From CAVRJC01 sp963721435 (lineage in GTDB: Bacteria; Actinomycetota; Acidimicrobiia; IMCC26256; DASPTH01), in contig CAVRJC010000006.1 in the NCBI GenBank assembly GCA_963721435.1, forward strand, positions 620,001 to 684,000: a stretch of DNA of 64,000 nucleotides. Direction: 5' to 3'. A model generated the notes under the pieces. It was not told where the DNA came from. It made no database searches and saw nothing but the letters and a program-made list of their open reading frames with translations. The position numbers and the translations under genes are program-made. This document shows positions 45,920 through 54,705 of the stretch, one piece after another; positions within the stretch are counted from its first letter, which is position 1; the number at the start of each line of letters is the position of its first letter.

Positions 45920-47791
45920 TGCACGGCCCTCCCGGGATGCGCAGCATGATGCGCGACTCGAGTGTCACGTCGGTGAAGATCCCGCCGGGCACGGTGCGCC
46001 GCATGATGGGCTACGCGCGGCCCTACAAGAAGCTGATCGTCATCTTCCTCGTGCTGGTCGTGCTCGACGCCATCGTCGCCGCGATCAACCCGCTCATCCT
46101 GCGGGCGATCATCAACGACGGCATCGGCGGCAACGACTCTGCGCTGATCGTGAAGCTCGCGCTGCTGGCCGCGTTGCTCGCACTGCTCGACGCCGGCCTG
46201 TCGTTCGCGCAGGCGTACGCGTCGGCGCGCATCGGAGAAGGCGTGATCTACGACCTCCGCGCCGAGGTGTTCTCACACGTGCAGCGCATGCCGATCGCGT
46301 TCTTCAGCCGCACGCAGACGGGCGCGCTCGTCAGCCGTCTCAACAACGACGTGATCGCCGCGCAACAGGCGTTTTCGGGCACCTTGGGATCGGTCGTGAG
46401 CAACGTCATCACCGTCACGATCGTGATCATCACGATGCTGTTCCTGTCGTGGCCCATCACCCTCGCCGCGCTGTTGCTGGTCCCCCTCTTCGTGCTGCCC
46501 GCGCGCGTGGTCGGTCGCAAGTTGCAGAAGATCACGCGGGAGCGTTACGAGCTCCAGGCGGTGATGAACACCACCATGACCGAGCGGTTCAACGTGTCGG
46601 GCGCGCTCCTCGTGAAGCTGTTCGGATCGCCCGAGCGTGAGTCGCGGGAGTTCGAAGGCCACGCCGCGCGCGTGCGCGACACCGGCGTCACCTCGGCGAT
46701 GTACCAGCGCGTGTTCTTCACCTCGATGGGGCTGCTCGCGGCGCTGGCCACCGCGCTCGTGTACGGCTGGGGTGGCGTGCTCGCGGTCGAGGGCACGCTG
46801 AGCGTCGGCACGGTCGTCGCGCTGACCGCGTACCTCGCGCGTCTCTACGGGCCGTTGACGCAGCTGTCGAGCGTGCAGGTCGACGTGATGACGTCGCTCG
46901 TGTCGTTCGACCGCGTGTTCGAAGTGCTCGACCTCGACCCGATGATCGACGACAAGCCCGACGCGGTGCCGCTGCCGAGCGCGCCCGGCCGCGTCGAGTT
47001 CGACCACGTCGACTTCTCGTATCCCACCGCCGACGAGGTCTCGCTGGCGTCGCTCGAGTCGGTGGCGGTCCTCGACCAGACCCGGTCGCACCAGGTGCTG
47101 AACGACATCTCGTTCACGGCCGAGCCCGGCACGCTCGTCGCACTGGTCGGCCCGTCGGGCGCGGGCAAGACGACGATCAGCAACCTCGTGCCCCGGCTGT
47201 ACGACGTGCGGGGCGGGGCGGTGCGCATCAACGGGGTCGACGTGCGTGACGCGACCCTCGAGTCGCTGCGCGACACCGTCGGCGTGGTCACCCAGGATGC
47301 CCACCTCTTCCACGACACCATCCGTGCCAACCTCGAGTTCGTGAAGCCGGACGCGACCGACGCCGACATGTTCGATGCGCTCCAGGCCGCGCAGATCCTC
47401 CCGTTGATCGAGTCGCTCCCGCGGGCTCGACACCGTGGTGGGGGATCGCGGCTACCGCTTCTCCGGCGGCGAGAAGCAGCGCATCGCGATCGCGCGACTG
47501 CTGCTGCGCTCACCGAGCATCGTCGTCCTCGACGAAGCGACCGCGCACCTCGACTCGGAGTCGGAGGAGCTCGTGCAGCAGGCACTCGCCAACGCGCTGC
47601 GCGGGCGCACCTCGATCGTGATCGCGCACCGGCTCTCCACCGTGCGCGACGCCGACGCCATCGTGGTCATCGACGACGGGCACGTGGTGGGGCGGGGCAC
47701 GCACCAGGAGCTCCTCGCCGAGGGCGGCCTGTACGCCGACCTCTACGAGACCCAGTTCAAGGACCAGGCAACCGACGTCGCCGCGACGTGA
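45916..47791 (+). CDS. ABC exporter with fused membrane and ATPase domains (frame break)
   Basis: A ~625-residue half-transporter. Six helices lie at residues 30-330, with coupling elements in the region of SRTQTGALVSRLNNDV. The nucleotide-binding domain has Walker A VGPSGAGKTTISN, Q-loop TQDAHLFHDT, signature RFSGGEKQRIAIARLLL, Walker B IVVLDEATAHLDSES and the H-switch AHRLSTV. The break near 47421 falls between the Q-loop and the signature. One restored GC pair gives LPRGLDTVVGDRGYRFSGGE, exactly the family form. Probably a MarR-controlled drug or lipid exporter acting as a dimer. Confidence 0.9.
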
Positions 47792-47862
47792 CAGCCGTAC
47801 CTGGGGATCGTCGGGGCACGCCGAGCGCGACGCCGACCACCACGACGACCACCACGACGTAG

Positions 47863-48441
47863 CTACGCGAACGTCACCGTCTCGGGCGCGGCGATCCGGA
47901 ACACCCGCATCTGGAGCGCGAGCATCGCGTAGTAGCCGACGAGCGCGGTGACTTCGACGAGCTGCTCGTTGCCGAGGATCGCCTGCACGCGTCCGTACTC
48001 GACGTCGTCGAGATCCGCGCGCAGCACCAACGCGCGTGCGGCGTCGATCGCGGCTTGGTCGACCGCGTCGTCGACGTGCAGCGGCGCGCCGGTGCGCAAC
48101 GCGTCGATCTCCGCGTCGGTGAGGCCGACGTTGCGCCCGATGCGCTCGTGGGCCCACCACTCGAAGTCGCTCTGCCAGTGCGCGGCGACGACGAGGATCA
48201 CGAGCTCGCGCGCGCGGTCCGGGAGCGAGCCGCGGAACCGCAGCACCGCGCCGAGATCCTGCACCGGGTGCCCGACGGTCGGATGGTGCAGCATCACCGT
48301 GAATGGCCCTTGCACGTATCCCTGGTCGTCGGTGATCGCCGCCGCACTGCGCGTTCCGCCGAGCAGCCCGCCGATGAGCGCGTCGTACAGCGCGTCCTGT
48401 TCGGTGCTCAGCTCTGCCTTCGTGAGTTGGTCGAGTCGCAT
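47863..48441 (-). CDS. carboxymuconolactone decarboxylase-like protein
   Basis: A 192-residue helical protein of the CMD/AhpD superfamily. Typical helices carry RARELVILVVAAHWQSDFEWWAHE and LVEVTALVGYYAMLALQMRVF. The CxxC of peroxidase-type AhpD is absent, so it resembles the decarboxylase branch. The substrate is unknown. It is convergent with the ABC exporter; the 71-bp gap holds a short ACC/ACG-rich low-complexity stretch. Confidence 0.85.
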   Translation of the reverse strand: MRLDQLTKAELSTEQDALYDALIGGLLGGTRSAAAITDDQGYVQGPFTVMLHHPTVGHPVQDLGAVLRFRGSLPDRARELVILVVAAHWQSDFEWWAHERIGRNVGLTDAEIDALRTGAPLHVDDAVDQAAIDAARALVLRADLDDVEYGRVQAILGNEQLVEVTALVGYYAMLALQMRVFRIAAPETVTFA

Positions 48442-48511
48442 GCCGTGACCCTATTTCGGCTCGCGGCGCCGCGGGCCGGATCATCCTTGGCCGCCTCGCT
48501 AACGTTCGCTG

Positions 48512-49813
48512 GTGCGCACCCTCATCGGCGTCCTGGTCGTGGTGCTGGGCACGATCGGGCTCGCGAGCGGCGCCGGCGCGGCCCCGCAGCCGACCGACTG
48601 GTGCGGACCGGGGGAGTCCGCGGTCGATCTTCCCGACACCGTCGGTGGTCCTCAGGTGCACGTGATCTACGCGTATCCCTCCGACGCGGCCGACAACTTC
48701 GGCCGGTGGGTCACTCCGATCGCGCGCGACCTCGCGGCCGTCGACACCTGGTGGCAGGGCCAGGATCCCACGCGCACGCTGCGCTTCGACTTCGCGAGCT
48801 TCCCGGACTGCCTGTCGCAGTTCGGCGCGCTCGACATCTCGAGCGTGCGGCTGCCCAACCCGACGGACCACTACGCGGTCGACGAGACCGACGTGATCGA
48901 CGTCGTCATCCAGGATCTGCGCGGCACGTTCCCGTCGACCGCGAAGAAGTACCTCGTGTACTTCGACGCTCCCGTGGCAAGTGGCGCGGTGTGCGGACGC
49001 GGCGCGGCTGGTCCGCTGCCCGGCGCGTCCGCGATCCTGTACCTGCAGAGCGAAGCCGCGTGCCTGCGCGCCGGTGGCGGCGCGGGCGCCACCGGAGGAG
49101 CGTTCTCCGCCGCGCTCGCGGTGCACGAGCTCATCCACACGATCGACGACGGGCCCACGACCGGGCCGAACAAATGCCCGGACTCCGGTCGCCACTACTG
49201 CGACGACCCCGACGACATCCTCGCGCCGACCGCGACCGCGGCGACGCGCCTCGCGACCGCGGTCCTCGACGCCGGCCGTGACGACTACTACGGCACCGGC
49301 GGATCGTCCGATGTGCGCAACTCGCCGTTCCTCGTGCACCTCGACGCGCCGACGGTGCGCCTCGACGTCGCGGTCGCGACGCCGGGCGGACGGGTGACGA
49401 GCGACGTGCCCGGGATCGTCTGCCCCGGTGTGTGCTCGCTGCCGTGGGACGCAGGCTCGAAGGTCCAGCTCGGGGTGCAGGCCGACCCCGGCTACACGTT
49501 CGCAGGGTGGGAGGGCGCGTGCAGCGGCAGCACCGTGCCGTGCTCGCTGACGCTCGGGTCCGACACCACCGTCACCGCGCGGTTCGGGCGCCCGGGTGCG
49601 CTGCAGGTTCGTGTGGTCGGCCGCGGCGCCGTCGACCAGTGCACCGCGCGCTGCGCGCGGGCGGTGGTGAGCGGGCAGCAACTCACGTTGACCGCGCGCC
49701 CCAAGGCATCGGCGCGGTTCATCCGATGGGAAGGCGCGTGCCGTGGCCGCGCGCCGGAGTGCTCCATCGTCGCCGAGCCGGGCACTACGGTGCGCGCGGT
49801 GTTCGGGTCGTGA
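48512..49813 (+). CDS. secreted HELIH protein with InlB-like repeats
   Basis: A 433-residue exported protein. A signal peptide (residues 1-25, ending GAGAAP) leads to a ~270-residue domain. This contains a HELIH metalloprotease-like zinc motif (AVHELIHTIDDGP, near residue 208), a Cys-rich loop (CPDSGRHYCDD) and the conserved-looking WWQGQDPTRTLRFDF. Two ~70-residue repeats follow (GYTFAGWEGACSGST, RFIRWEGACRGRAPE) of the kind in InlB/DUF-type bacterial surface repeats. A secreted protease or adhesin is possible; activity is unproved because a third zinc ligand was not identified. Confidence 0.75.
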   Translation: MRTLIGVLVVVLGTIGLASGAGAAPQPTDWCGPGESAVDLPDTVGGPQVHVIYAYPSDAADNFGRWVTPIARDLAAVDTWWQGQDPTRTLRFDFASFPDCLSQFGALDISSVRLPNPTDHYAVDETDVIDVVIQDLRGTFPSTAKKYLVYFDAPVASGAVCGRGAAGPLPGASAILYLQSEAACLRAGGGAGATGGAFSAALAVHELIHTIDDGPTTGPNKCPDSGRHYCDDPDDILAPTATAATRLATAVLDAGRDDYYGTGGSSDVRNSPFLVHLDAPTVRLDVAVATPGGRVTSDVPGIVCPGVCSLPWDAGSKVQLGVQADPGYTFAGWEGACSGSTVPCSLTLGSDTTVTARFGRPGALQVRVVGRGAVDQCTARCARAVVSGQQLTLTARPKASARFIRWEGACRGRAPECSIVAEPGTTVRAVFGS

Positions 49814-50018
49814 AGCGCGATCGCGTTCGTGGGTGTGGCCGCGTTGGTCGTCGCGTCCATCGTCGCCATCTCGACCCACGACCCGACGCATGCGCACGCG
49901 CAGCATTCGGCACGCCACGAAGCCGACGACCCCGGCGACCTTGACCGTCGCGCCGTCGTCGGGTTGGTGCGGTGGCGGCGAGTCGGATCTCGACCGCGCC
50001 GTCTTCGCCGCGGCCTGA
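49810..50018 (+). pseudogene. small membrane-anchored protein with two frame breaks
   Basis: Three short frames can be joined from a GTGA overlap with the previous gene. Adding one GC pair near 49816 gives MKRAIAFVGVAALVVASIVA, a membrane helix or signal anchor. A His/Ala-rich segment follows. A second GC pair near 49915 leads to TKPTTPATLTVAPSSGWCGG and the stop at 50018, giving a ~70-residue protein. The overlap with the upstream secreted protein and the same repair pattern as other genes support it. I recognise no family. Confidence 0.4.
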
Positions 50019-50040
50019 TCGGCCGAGCTGACCGGCCGGA

Positions 50041-50061
50041 CTGATCGGGGTGACCGATCAG
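50041..50061. terminator. hairpin at the AhpD-like gene stop
   Basis: A perfect 8-bp inverted repeat, CTGATCGG (50041-50048) and CCGATCAG (50054-50061), with a 5-nt loop. The right arm covers the TGA stop of the gene ending at 50058. Further CTGATCGG-like repeats lie just to the left, so it probably terminates both convergent genes. Confidence 0.55.
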
Positions 50062-50549
50062 CCGACGGTGTGCGGCTCCCACGCGCAGGCCTGGTCGAGG
50101 TCGAGCACCGCGGTGAGGCGACCGAACGCGAGCCAGTCGGCGATCAGGATGGTGAGCTCGAGGATCTCGGCGTCGCTCCACTGCGCGTGCATGCGGGCGA
50201 AGAACTCGTCGTCGATCGTGCGGTGGTCGGTGGCGTAGCGCCGCGCGTACTCGATCGCCAGCCGCTCGTCCGCCGAGTACTCGTCGTGACTCGGGTCGTC
50301 GACGTGCGCGTACAGCTCCTCGGTGACGCCGTGCCTGGCGAATGCGGGGACCCGCCATGCCATGCACACGTTGCAGCCGTTGATGTGCGCGATCGTCATA
50401 CGCGCGGCCTCGAGCACGCGGGGAGGGAGCAGGCGACGGGTTGCCACCGCGTTCGTGAGCCCCTGCACCGCCTCGCCGAGACCGGGCACGAGCGACCAGA
50501 CGCGCTGACTCTCGGGGGCATCACCTGCTGGGATCTCGATGCGGGCCAT
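50058..50549 (-). CDS. AhpD/CMD-family protein with CxxC
   Basis: A 163-residue helical protein. The redox pair is in NGCNVCMAWR, and AIEYARRYATDH and the C-terminal helix ELTILIADWLAFGRL follow. The CxxC plus a nearby His match the alkylhydroperoxidase-D-like branch, which reduces peroxides with lipoyl or thiol partners. It lies 26 bases downstream of oppF on the same strand and may be the last gene of that transcript. Confidence 0.85.
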   Translation of the reverse strand: MARIEIPAGDAPESQRVWSLVPGLGEAVQGLTNAVATRRLLPPRVLEAARMTIAHINGCNVCMAWRVPAFARHGVTEELYAHVDDPSHDEYSADERLAIEYARRYATDHRTIDDEFFARMHAQWSDAEILELTILIADWLAFGRLTAVLDLDQACAWEPHTVG

Positions 50550-50575
50550 GGACCGAGGTTATTCGGCTCCGCGGA

Positions 50576-51601
50576 TCAGCCGGCGCCCGTGAACTCCAGC
50601 TGCTCGCCCGGTTGCAGCGGGAAGTGGCAGGCGACGAACTGGCCCGGCGCGGCCGGGCGCAGCTGCGGCTCCTCATCGGCGCAGCGCGCCTGCGCCTTCG
50701 GGCACCGCGTGCGGAACCGGCACCCGCTCGGGGGATCGGTCGGCGACGGGATCTCGCCGCCGAGCACCGTGCTCGAGTCGGGCCGCGAATCGGGGTCCGG
50801 TACCGGGATCGCCGCGAGGAGCGCGGCGCTGTAGGGATGCGCGGGCTGCGCGTACAGAAGGTCGGGCGCGGCGACTTCGCAGAGCTTGCCGAGATACATC
50901 ACCGCAACGCGGTCGCTGACGTTCTTGACGACTGCGAGGTCGTGGGCGATGAACACGAGCGTCAGCTGGTAGCGCTGCTTCATCTCCTCGAGCAGGTTGA
51001 GGATCTGCGCCTGCACCGACACGTCGAGCGCCGACACCGGCTCGTCGCAGATGATCAGCTTGGGCTCGGTCACGACCGCGCGCGCGATCGAGATCCGTTG
51101 GCACTGACCGCCGGAGAACTCGTGGGGTCGACGGCGCTTCGTGATCGCCGGATCAAGGCCCACTGCGCTGAGCACTTCGTCGACCTTGGCCGCGCGTGAC
51201 GGGGCGTCTCCGATCTTCCAGATCTCGAGGCCTTCCGCAACGATGTCGCCGACCCGGCGCCGCGGGTTGAGCGACGAGATCGGGTCCTGGAAGATCATCT
51301 GCATGCGCGGCCGCATCTCGCGGAGGTCGTTGCCCTTGAGTGACGTGAGCTCGACGTTGTCGAACTGCACCTTTCCCGACGTGGGCGGCGGGAGCTGGAT
51401 GAGCGCGCGGCCGGTCGTCGACTTGCCGCAACCCGACTCGCCGACCAGGCCGAGGGTCTCGCCCTCGACGACGTCGAGGCTGATACCCGCGACCGCGCTC
51501 ACCACGCGCCCACCCGACGCGGGGAACTCGACGACGAGCTCGTCGGCGCGCAGCAGCGCAGCGCCGTCGGCGTGCAGGTGCGCGGTGCCGGTGCCCGCCA
51601 T
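50576..51601 (-). CDS. oppF: oligopeptide ABC transporter ATPase, OppF type
   Basis: A 341-residue ATPase: Walker A GESGCGKSTTGRALI, Q-loop FQDPISSLNPR, signature EFSGGQCQRISIARAV, Walker B LIICDEPVSALDVSVQAQ and H-loop IAHDL. A C-terminal oligopeptide/dipeptide domain with a 4Fe-4S-type Cys set (SGCRFRTRCPKAQARC) is typical. Walker A reads GCGKST and VQFDNVELTSLKGN aligns with OppF. It is coupled to oppD by an ATGA overlap at 51601. Confidence 0.92.
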   Translation of the reverse strand: MAGTGTAHLHADGAALLRADELVVEFPASGGRVVSAVAGISLDVVEGETLGLVGESGCGKSTTGRALIQLPPPTSGKVQFDNVELTSLKGNDLREMRPRMQMIFQDPISSLNPRRRVGDIVAEGLEIWKIGDAPSRAAKVDEVLSAVGLDPAITKRRRPHEFSGGQCQRISIARAVVTEPKLIICDEPVSALDVSVQAQILNLLEEMKQRYQLTLVFIAHDLAVVKNVSDRVAVMYLGKLCEVAAPDLLYAQPAHPYSAALLAAIPVPDPDSRPDSSTVLGGEIPSPTDPPSGCRFRTRCPKAQARCADEEPQLRPAAPGQFVACHFPLQPGEQLEFTGAG

Positions 51602-52668
51602 CAGCGCGGCTCGTCGTTCGGCGCGGCCGGTGCGCCGGTGTTCGGTGCGATGGTGCCGACGGGGAACCAGCAGCGGTACTCGTGCCCCGGTGACGTCGAC
51701 GGAACGAGCGGGGGCTGCTCGGCCCGGCACTTGTCCTGCACGTACACGCACCGGTCGGCGAAGCGGCAGCCGACGGGCAGGTTCACGAGGTCGGGCGGGC
51801 GCCCGGGGATCGCCGCCAGCTTGGTGTGGCTGGGCTCGCTGACCTTCGGGATCGACTGCATCAGTGCCTCGGTGTACGGCATCTTCATGTCCTCGAACAG
51901 CGTGGCCGTCGGCGCCTTCTCGACCACCTGCCCGGCGTACATCACGATCACTTCATCGGTGCGCCCGGCGACGACGCCGAGGTCGTGGGTGACGAGCACC
52001 ATCGCCATGAACCGCTCGCGTTGTTGCGAGGCGAGCACGTCGAGCACCTGCGCCTGCACCGTCACGTCGAGCGCGGTGGTGGGCTCGTCGGCGAACAGGA
52101 GCTGCGGGCCGGCGGCCAGCGCGACCGCGATGCACACGCGTTGGCGCAGGCCGCCTGAAAGCTGGTGCGGGTACTCACCCATGCGGCGGCGCGGATCCGG
52201 GACGCGCACCGCAGTGAGGAGCGACTCGGCGAGCTCGTCGGCGTAGTCACGAGTGACGTCGAGGTGGGCGTGGATCGACTCGGTGATCTGCTTCCCGATC
52301 TTCATCACCGGGTTGAGGGACGTCATCGGGTCCTGGAACACCATCGACATCCGCGCGCCCCAGAAGCGGCGCATGTCCTTCGGTCCCAGCGCGCCGATCT
52401 CCTCGCCCTCGAACTTGATCGACCCGCTGCGCCCGACCCCCCGCTTCGGGAGCAGGCCCATGATCGAACGCGACAGCACGGTCTTGCCCGACCCGGACTC
52501 GCCGACCACGCCGAGGGTGCGCCCGCGCTCGAGCGTGAACGAGACGCCGTCGACTGCGTGCACGATCCCACGGTCGGTGCTGAACGTGGTCGAGACGTCG
52601 TCGACCGCCAGAAGTGGGACCGACGCGCTCTCGGGCGCCGGTGCCGCCGCGGGCATGGTGTCGGTCAC
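51601..52668 (-). CDS. oppD: oligopeptide ABC transporter ATPase, OppD type
   Basis: A 355-residue ATPase of the same transporter. It has Walker A GESGSGKTVLSRSIMGLLP, Q-loop FQDPMTSLNPVMKIGKQI (diagnostic of OppD), signature LSGGLRQRVCIAVAL, Walker B LLFADEPTTALDVTVQAQ and a C-terminal cysteine domain (VGCRFADRCVYVQDKC). Energises peptide import with OppF. It overlaps oppC by 4 bp. Confidence 0.93.
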   Translation of the reverse strand: MTDTMPAAAPAPESASVPLLAVDDVSTTFSTDRGIVHAVDGVSFTLERGRTLGVVGESGSGKTVLSRSIMGLLPKRGVGRSGSIKFEGEEIGALGPKDMRRFWGARMSMVFQDPMTSLNPVMKIGKQITESIHAHLDVTRDYADELAESLLTAVRVPDPRRRMGEYPHQLSGGLRQRVCIAVALAAGPQLLFADEPTTALDVTVQAQVLDVLASQQRERFMAMVLVTHDLGVVAGRTDEVIVMYAGQVVEKAPTATLFEDMKMPYTEALMQSIPKVSEPSHTKLAAIPGRPPDLVNLPVGCRFADRCVYVQDKCRAEQPPLVPSTSPGHEYRCWFPVGTIAPNTGAPAAPNDEPR

Positions 52669-53717
52669 AGGCCACCTTCCCGGACGTCGAAGTGACTGCG
52701 GATCGCATCGCCGAGCATGTTCAGCGCGAGCACGGTGAAGAAGATCATCAACGCGGGCTCGAAGACGATGTGCGGCGCGACCGACAGGTAATTGCGTCCC
52801 AGGGCGATCATGTTGCCCCAGGTGGGCGTGCTGGCCTCGACACTGGCACCGAGGATCGCGAGCGTCCCCTCGGCCACGATGGCCACCGCGATGCCGAGCA
52901 GTGCGATCGAGTACATCGCGGGCAGCACGTTCGGCAGCACCTCACGAACGATGATGCGACGGTTCTTGGCGCCCTGCGCCTTGGCCGCGAGCACGAACTC
53001 GCGTTGCGACCACGACAGCGTGCTCGCGCGCGTGATCCGTCCGAGCACGGGTATCGAGACGATGCCGATCGCGATGATGAGCGCGACTTCGGGGTCGAGC
53101 CCTGCGTTCCCGCCCGCGGTGCCGGGTTGGGCGCGCAGGATGGTGACGAGCGCGAGGGCGAGGATCACCGCGGGGATCGACAGGAACACGTCCAGCACGA
53201 GCGACACGACGGTGTCGACCCGGCCGCGGAAGTAGCCACCCAGGAGCCCGAGCGCACCTCCGAGCACGAAGCCGATCATGACCGCGACGGTCGCGACGAC
53301 GAGGGTCGTGCGCCCGGCCCACAGCAGGCGGGACAGCATGTCGCGGCCGATGCCGTCGCCGCCGAGCAGGTGGCCCGGCGCGCTGCCGATCTTCGAGAAC
53401 GGGCCGCGCCGGGAGATGTTGGTGATCAGCGCCTGCGGGTCGTCGATGGGCAGATAGGGAGCGAGGATCGCCCCGCCGACCACGAAGGTGAGCCAGGCGA
53501 TCGAGAGCCACGCCGCGAAGCCGAGCCCGCGTCGGTGGCGCCGCGTCTCGGGGCCCGCGCCGACCGCGGCGAACTCGACCGTGCCGGAGTCGGCCGGCAT
53601 CCCGAGCGCGGTCGCGTCGCCCACGAGCCCGGGCAGCGGCGCGGACGCCTCGGGAGTCTCGAGACCGTCGAGCCCGTGGGGACCGTCGAGATCGCCGACC
53701 GGCACGTCGTCAGGCAC
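52665..53717 (-). CDS. oppC: oligopeptide ABC transporter permease, OppC type
   Basis: A 350-residue permease. A ~75-residue N-terminal cytosolic segment precedes six helices, with the EAA-like coupling motif REFVLAAKAQGAKNRRIIVREVLPNV. GHLLGGDGIGRDMLSRLLWAGRTT is the OppC signature. Overlaps oppB by 8 bp. Confidence 0.93.
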   Translation of the reverse strand: MPDDVPVGDLDGPHGLDGLETPEASAPLPGLVGDATALGMPADSGTVEFAAVGAGPETRRHRRGLGFAAWLSIAWLTFVVGGAILAPYLPIDDPQALITNISRRGPFSKIGSAPGHLLGGDGIGRDMLSRLLWAGRTTLVVATVAVMIGFVLGGALGLLGGYFRGRVDTVVSLVLDVFLSIPAVILALALVTILRAQPGTAGGNAGLDPEVALIIAIGIVSIPVLGRITRASTLSWSQREFVLAAKAQGAKNRRIIVREVLPNVLPAMYSIALLGIAVAIVAEGTLAILGASVEASTPTWGNMIALGRNYLSVAPHIVFEPALMIFFTVLALNMLGDAIRSHFDVREGGL

Positions 53718-54696
53718 GACGGATCCTCGGGTCGAGCACGATGTAGAGCGAGTCGATCACGAAGTTGAGCAGCACGTACCCGATGGCGATGATCGCGATG
53801 TAGCTCTGGAGCTCCACGATCTGGCGCGCGCTGATGGCGTTGTAGATGAGCGTTCCCATGCCGGGGATCCCGAAGATCACTTCCACGGCCACGGCACCGC
53901 CGATCAGCGTGCCGAAGTTGAGGCCCGCCACGGTGAGCAGGGTGAGGCTCGAAGGCCGGAGCGCGTGACGCCACAGGATCCGCCGGTTCGAGATCCCCTT
54001 GGCCTTCGCCATGGTGATGAAGTTCTCCTGGAGCGTCGCGATCATGTCGGTGCGCAACAGGCGCATGTAGACCGCGATGAGCCCCGCGGCGAGGGAGATC
54101 GCGGGGAGCAGCATCGTGCCGAGATGCGCTCCCAGGTCGCCAGTGGGCTGCCCGAACAGCCCTTCGAGCCAACCGGGCTGGTACCCGAAGGCGGGAAGCT
54201 GCCCGAGCCAGGGTAAGTCCGGTTTCCATTCCGCGCCGACGAAGTACGCGAGCGCGAGTGCGATCACGAAGCTCGGCAGGGCGAGCAGCGCGAACGCCCC
54301 CGCGTTGATGCTCCTGTCGGCCACCGTGTTGGCGCGGTACGCGGTGAACACGCCCAACGGGATCGCGACCAGCAGCGCGATGATCTGGGCGTAGAGCATG
54401 AGCTGGATCGACGCCGGGATCGCGGTCTCCAGCTTCGTGCTCACGTCGACGTTGGTCTGGTAGTCCTTGCCGAGGTCGCCCTGGAGGAGGTTGCCGAGCC
54501 ACGTGGCGTACTGCTCGAAGAACGGCTTGTCGAGCCCGTTGTCCTTGCGGAACTGCTGCTTCTGCTGCGGCGTCGCGGTCGGGATCACGGCGTCCGCGAC
54601 GTCACCCGGGAACAGCCGCAGCAGGCTGAACGTGAACAGCGTTGCGAGGATGACGACGACGACCAGCTGGACCAGCCGGCGCGCCATCGTCCGCAT
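53710..54696 (-). CDS. oppB: oligopeptide ABC transporter permease, OppB type
   Basis: A 328-residue permease with six helices. It has the N-terminal LVQLVVVVILATLFTFSLLR and the coupling motif ENFITMAKAKGISNRRILWRHALR. A longer central loop (about residues 145-185) separates helices, typical of OppB/DppB. Forms the membrane channel with OppC. Nine bases separate it from oppA. Confidence 0.93.
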   Translation of the reverse strand: MRTMARRLVQLVVVVILATLFTFSLLRLFPGDVADAVIPTATPQQKQQFRKDNGLDKPFFEQYATWLGNLLQGDLGKDYQTNVDVSTKLETAIPASIQLMLYAQIIALLVAIPLGVFTAYRANTVADRSINAGAFALLALPSFVIALALAYFVGAEWKPDLPWLGQLPAFGYQPGWLEGLFGQPTGDLGAHLGTMLLPAISLAAGLIAVYMRLLRTDMIATLQENFITMAKAKGISNRRILWRHALRPSSLTLLTVAGLNFGTLIGGAVAVEVIFGIPGMGTLIYNAISARQIVELQSYIAIIAIGYVLLNFVIDSLYIVLDPRIRRA

Positions 54697-54705
54697 GGCG
54701 AGTGT

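Noticed and set aside
47791..47862. ACC/ACG-rich stretch after the ABC exporter
   Set aside because: Only a short low-complexity gap between convergent genes; no gene or clear hairpin.
48481..48486. TCATCC before the secreted HELIH protein
   Set aside because: No matching right arm, so not a copy of the palindrome.
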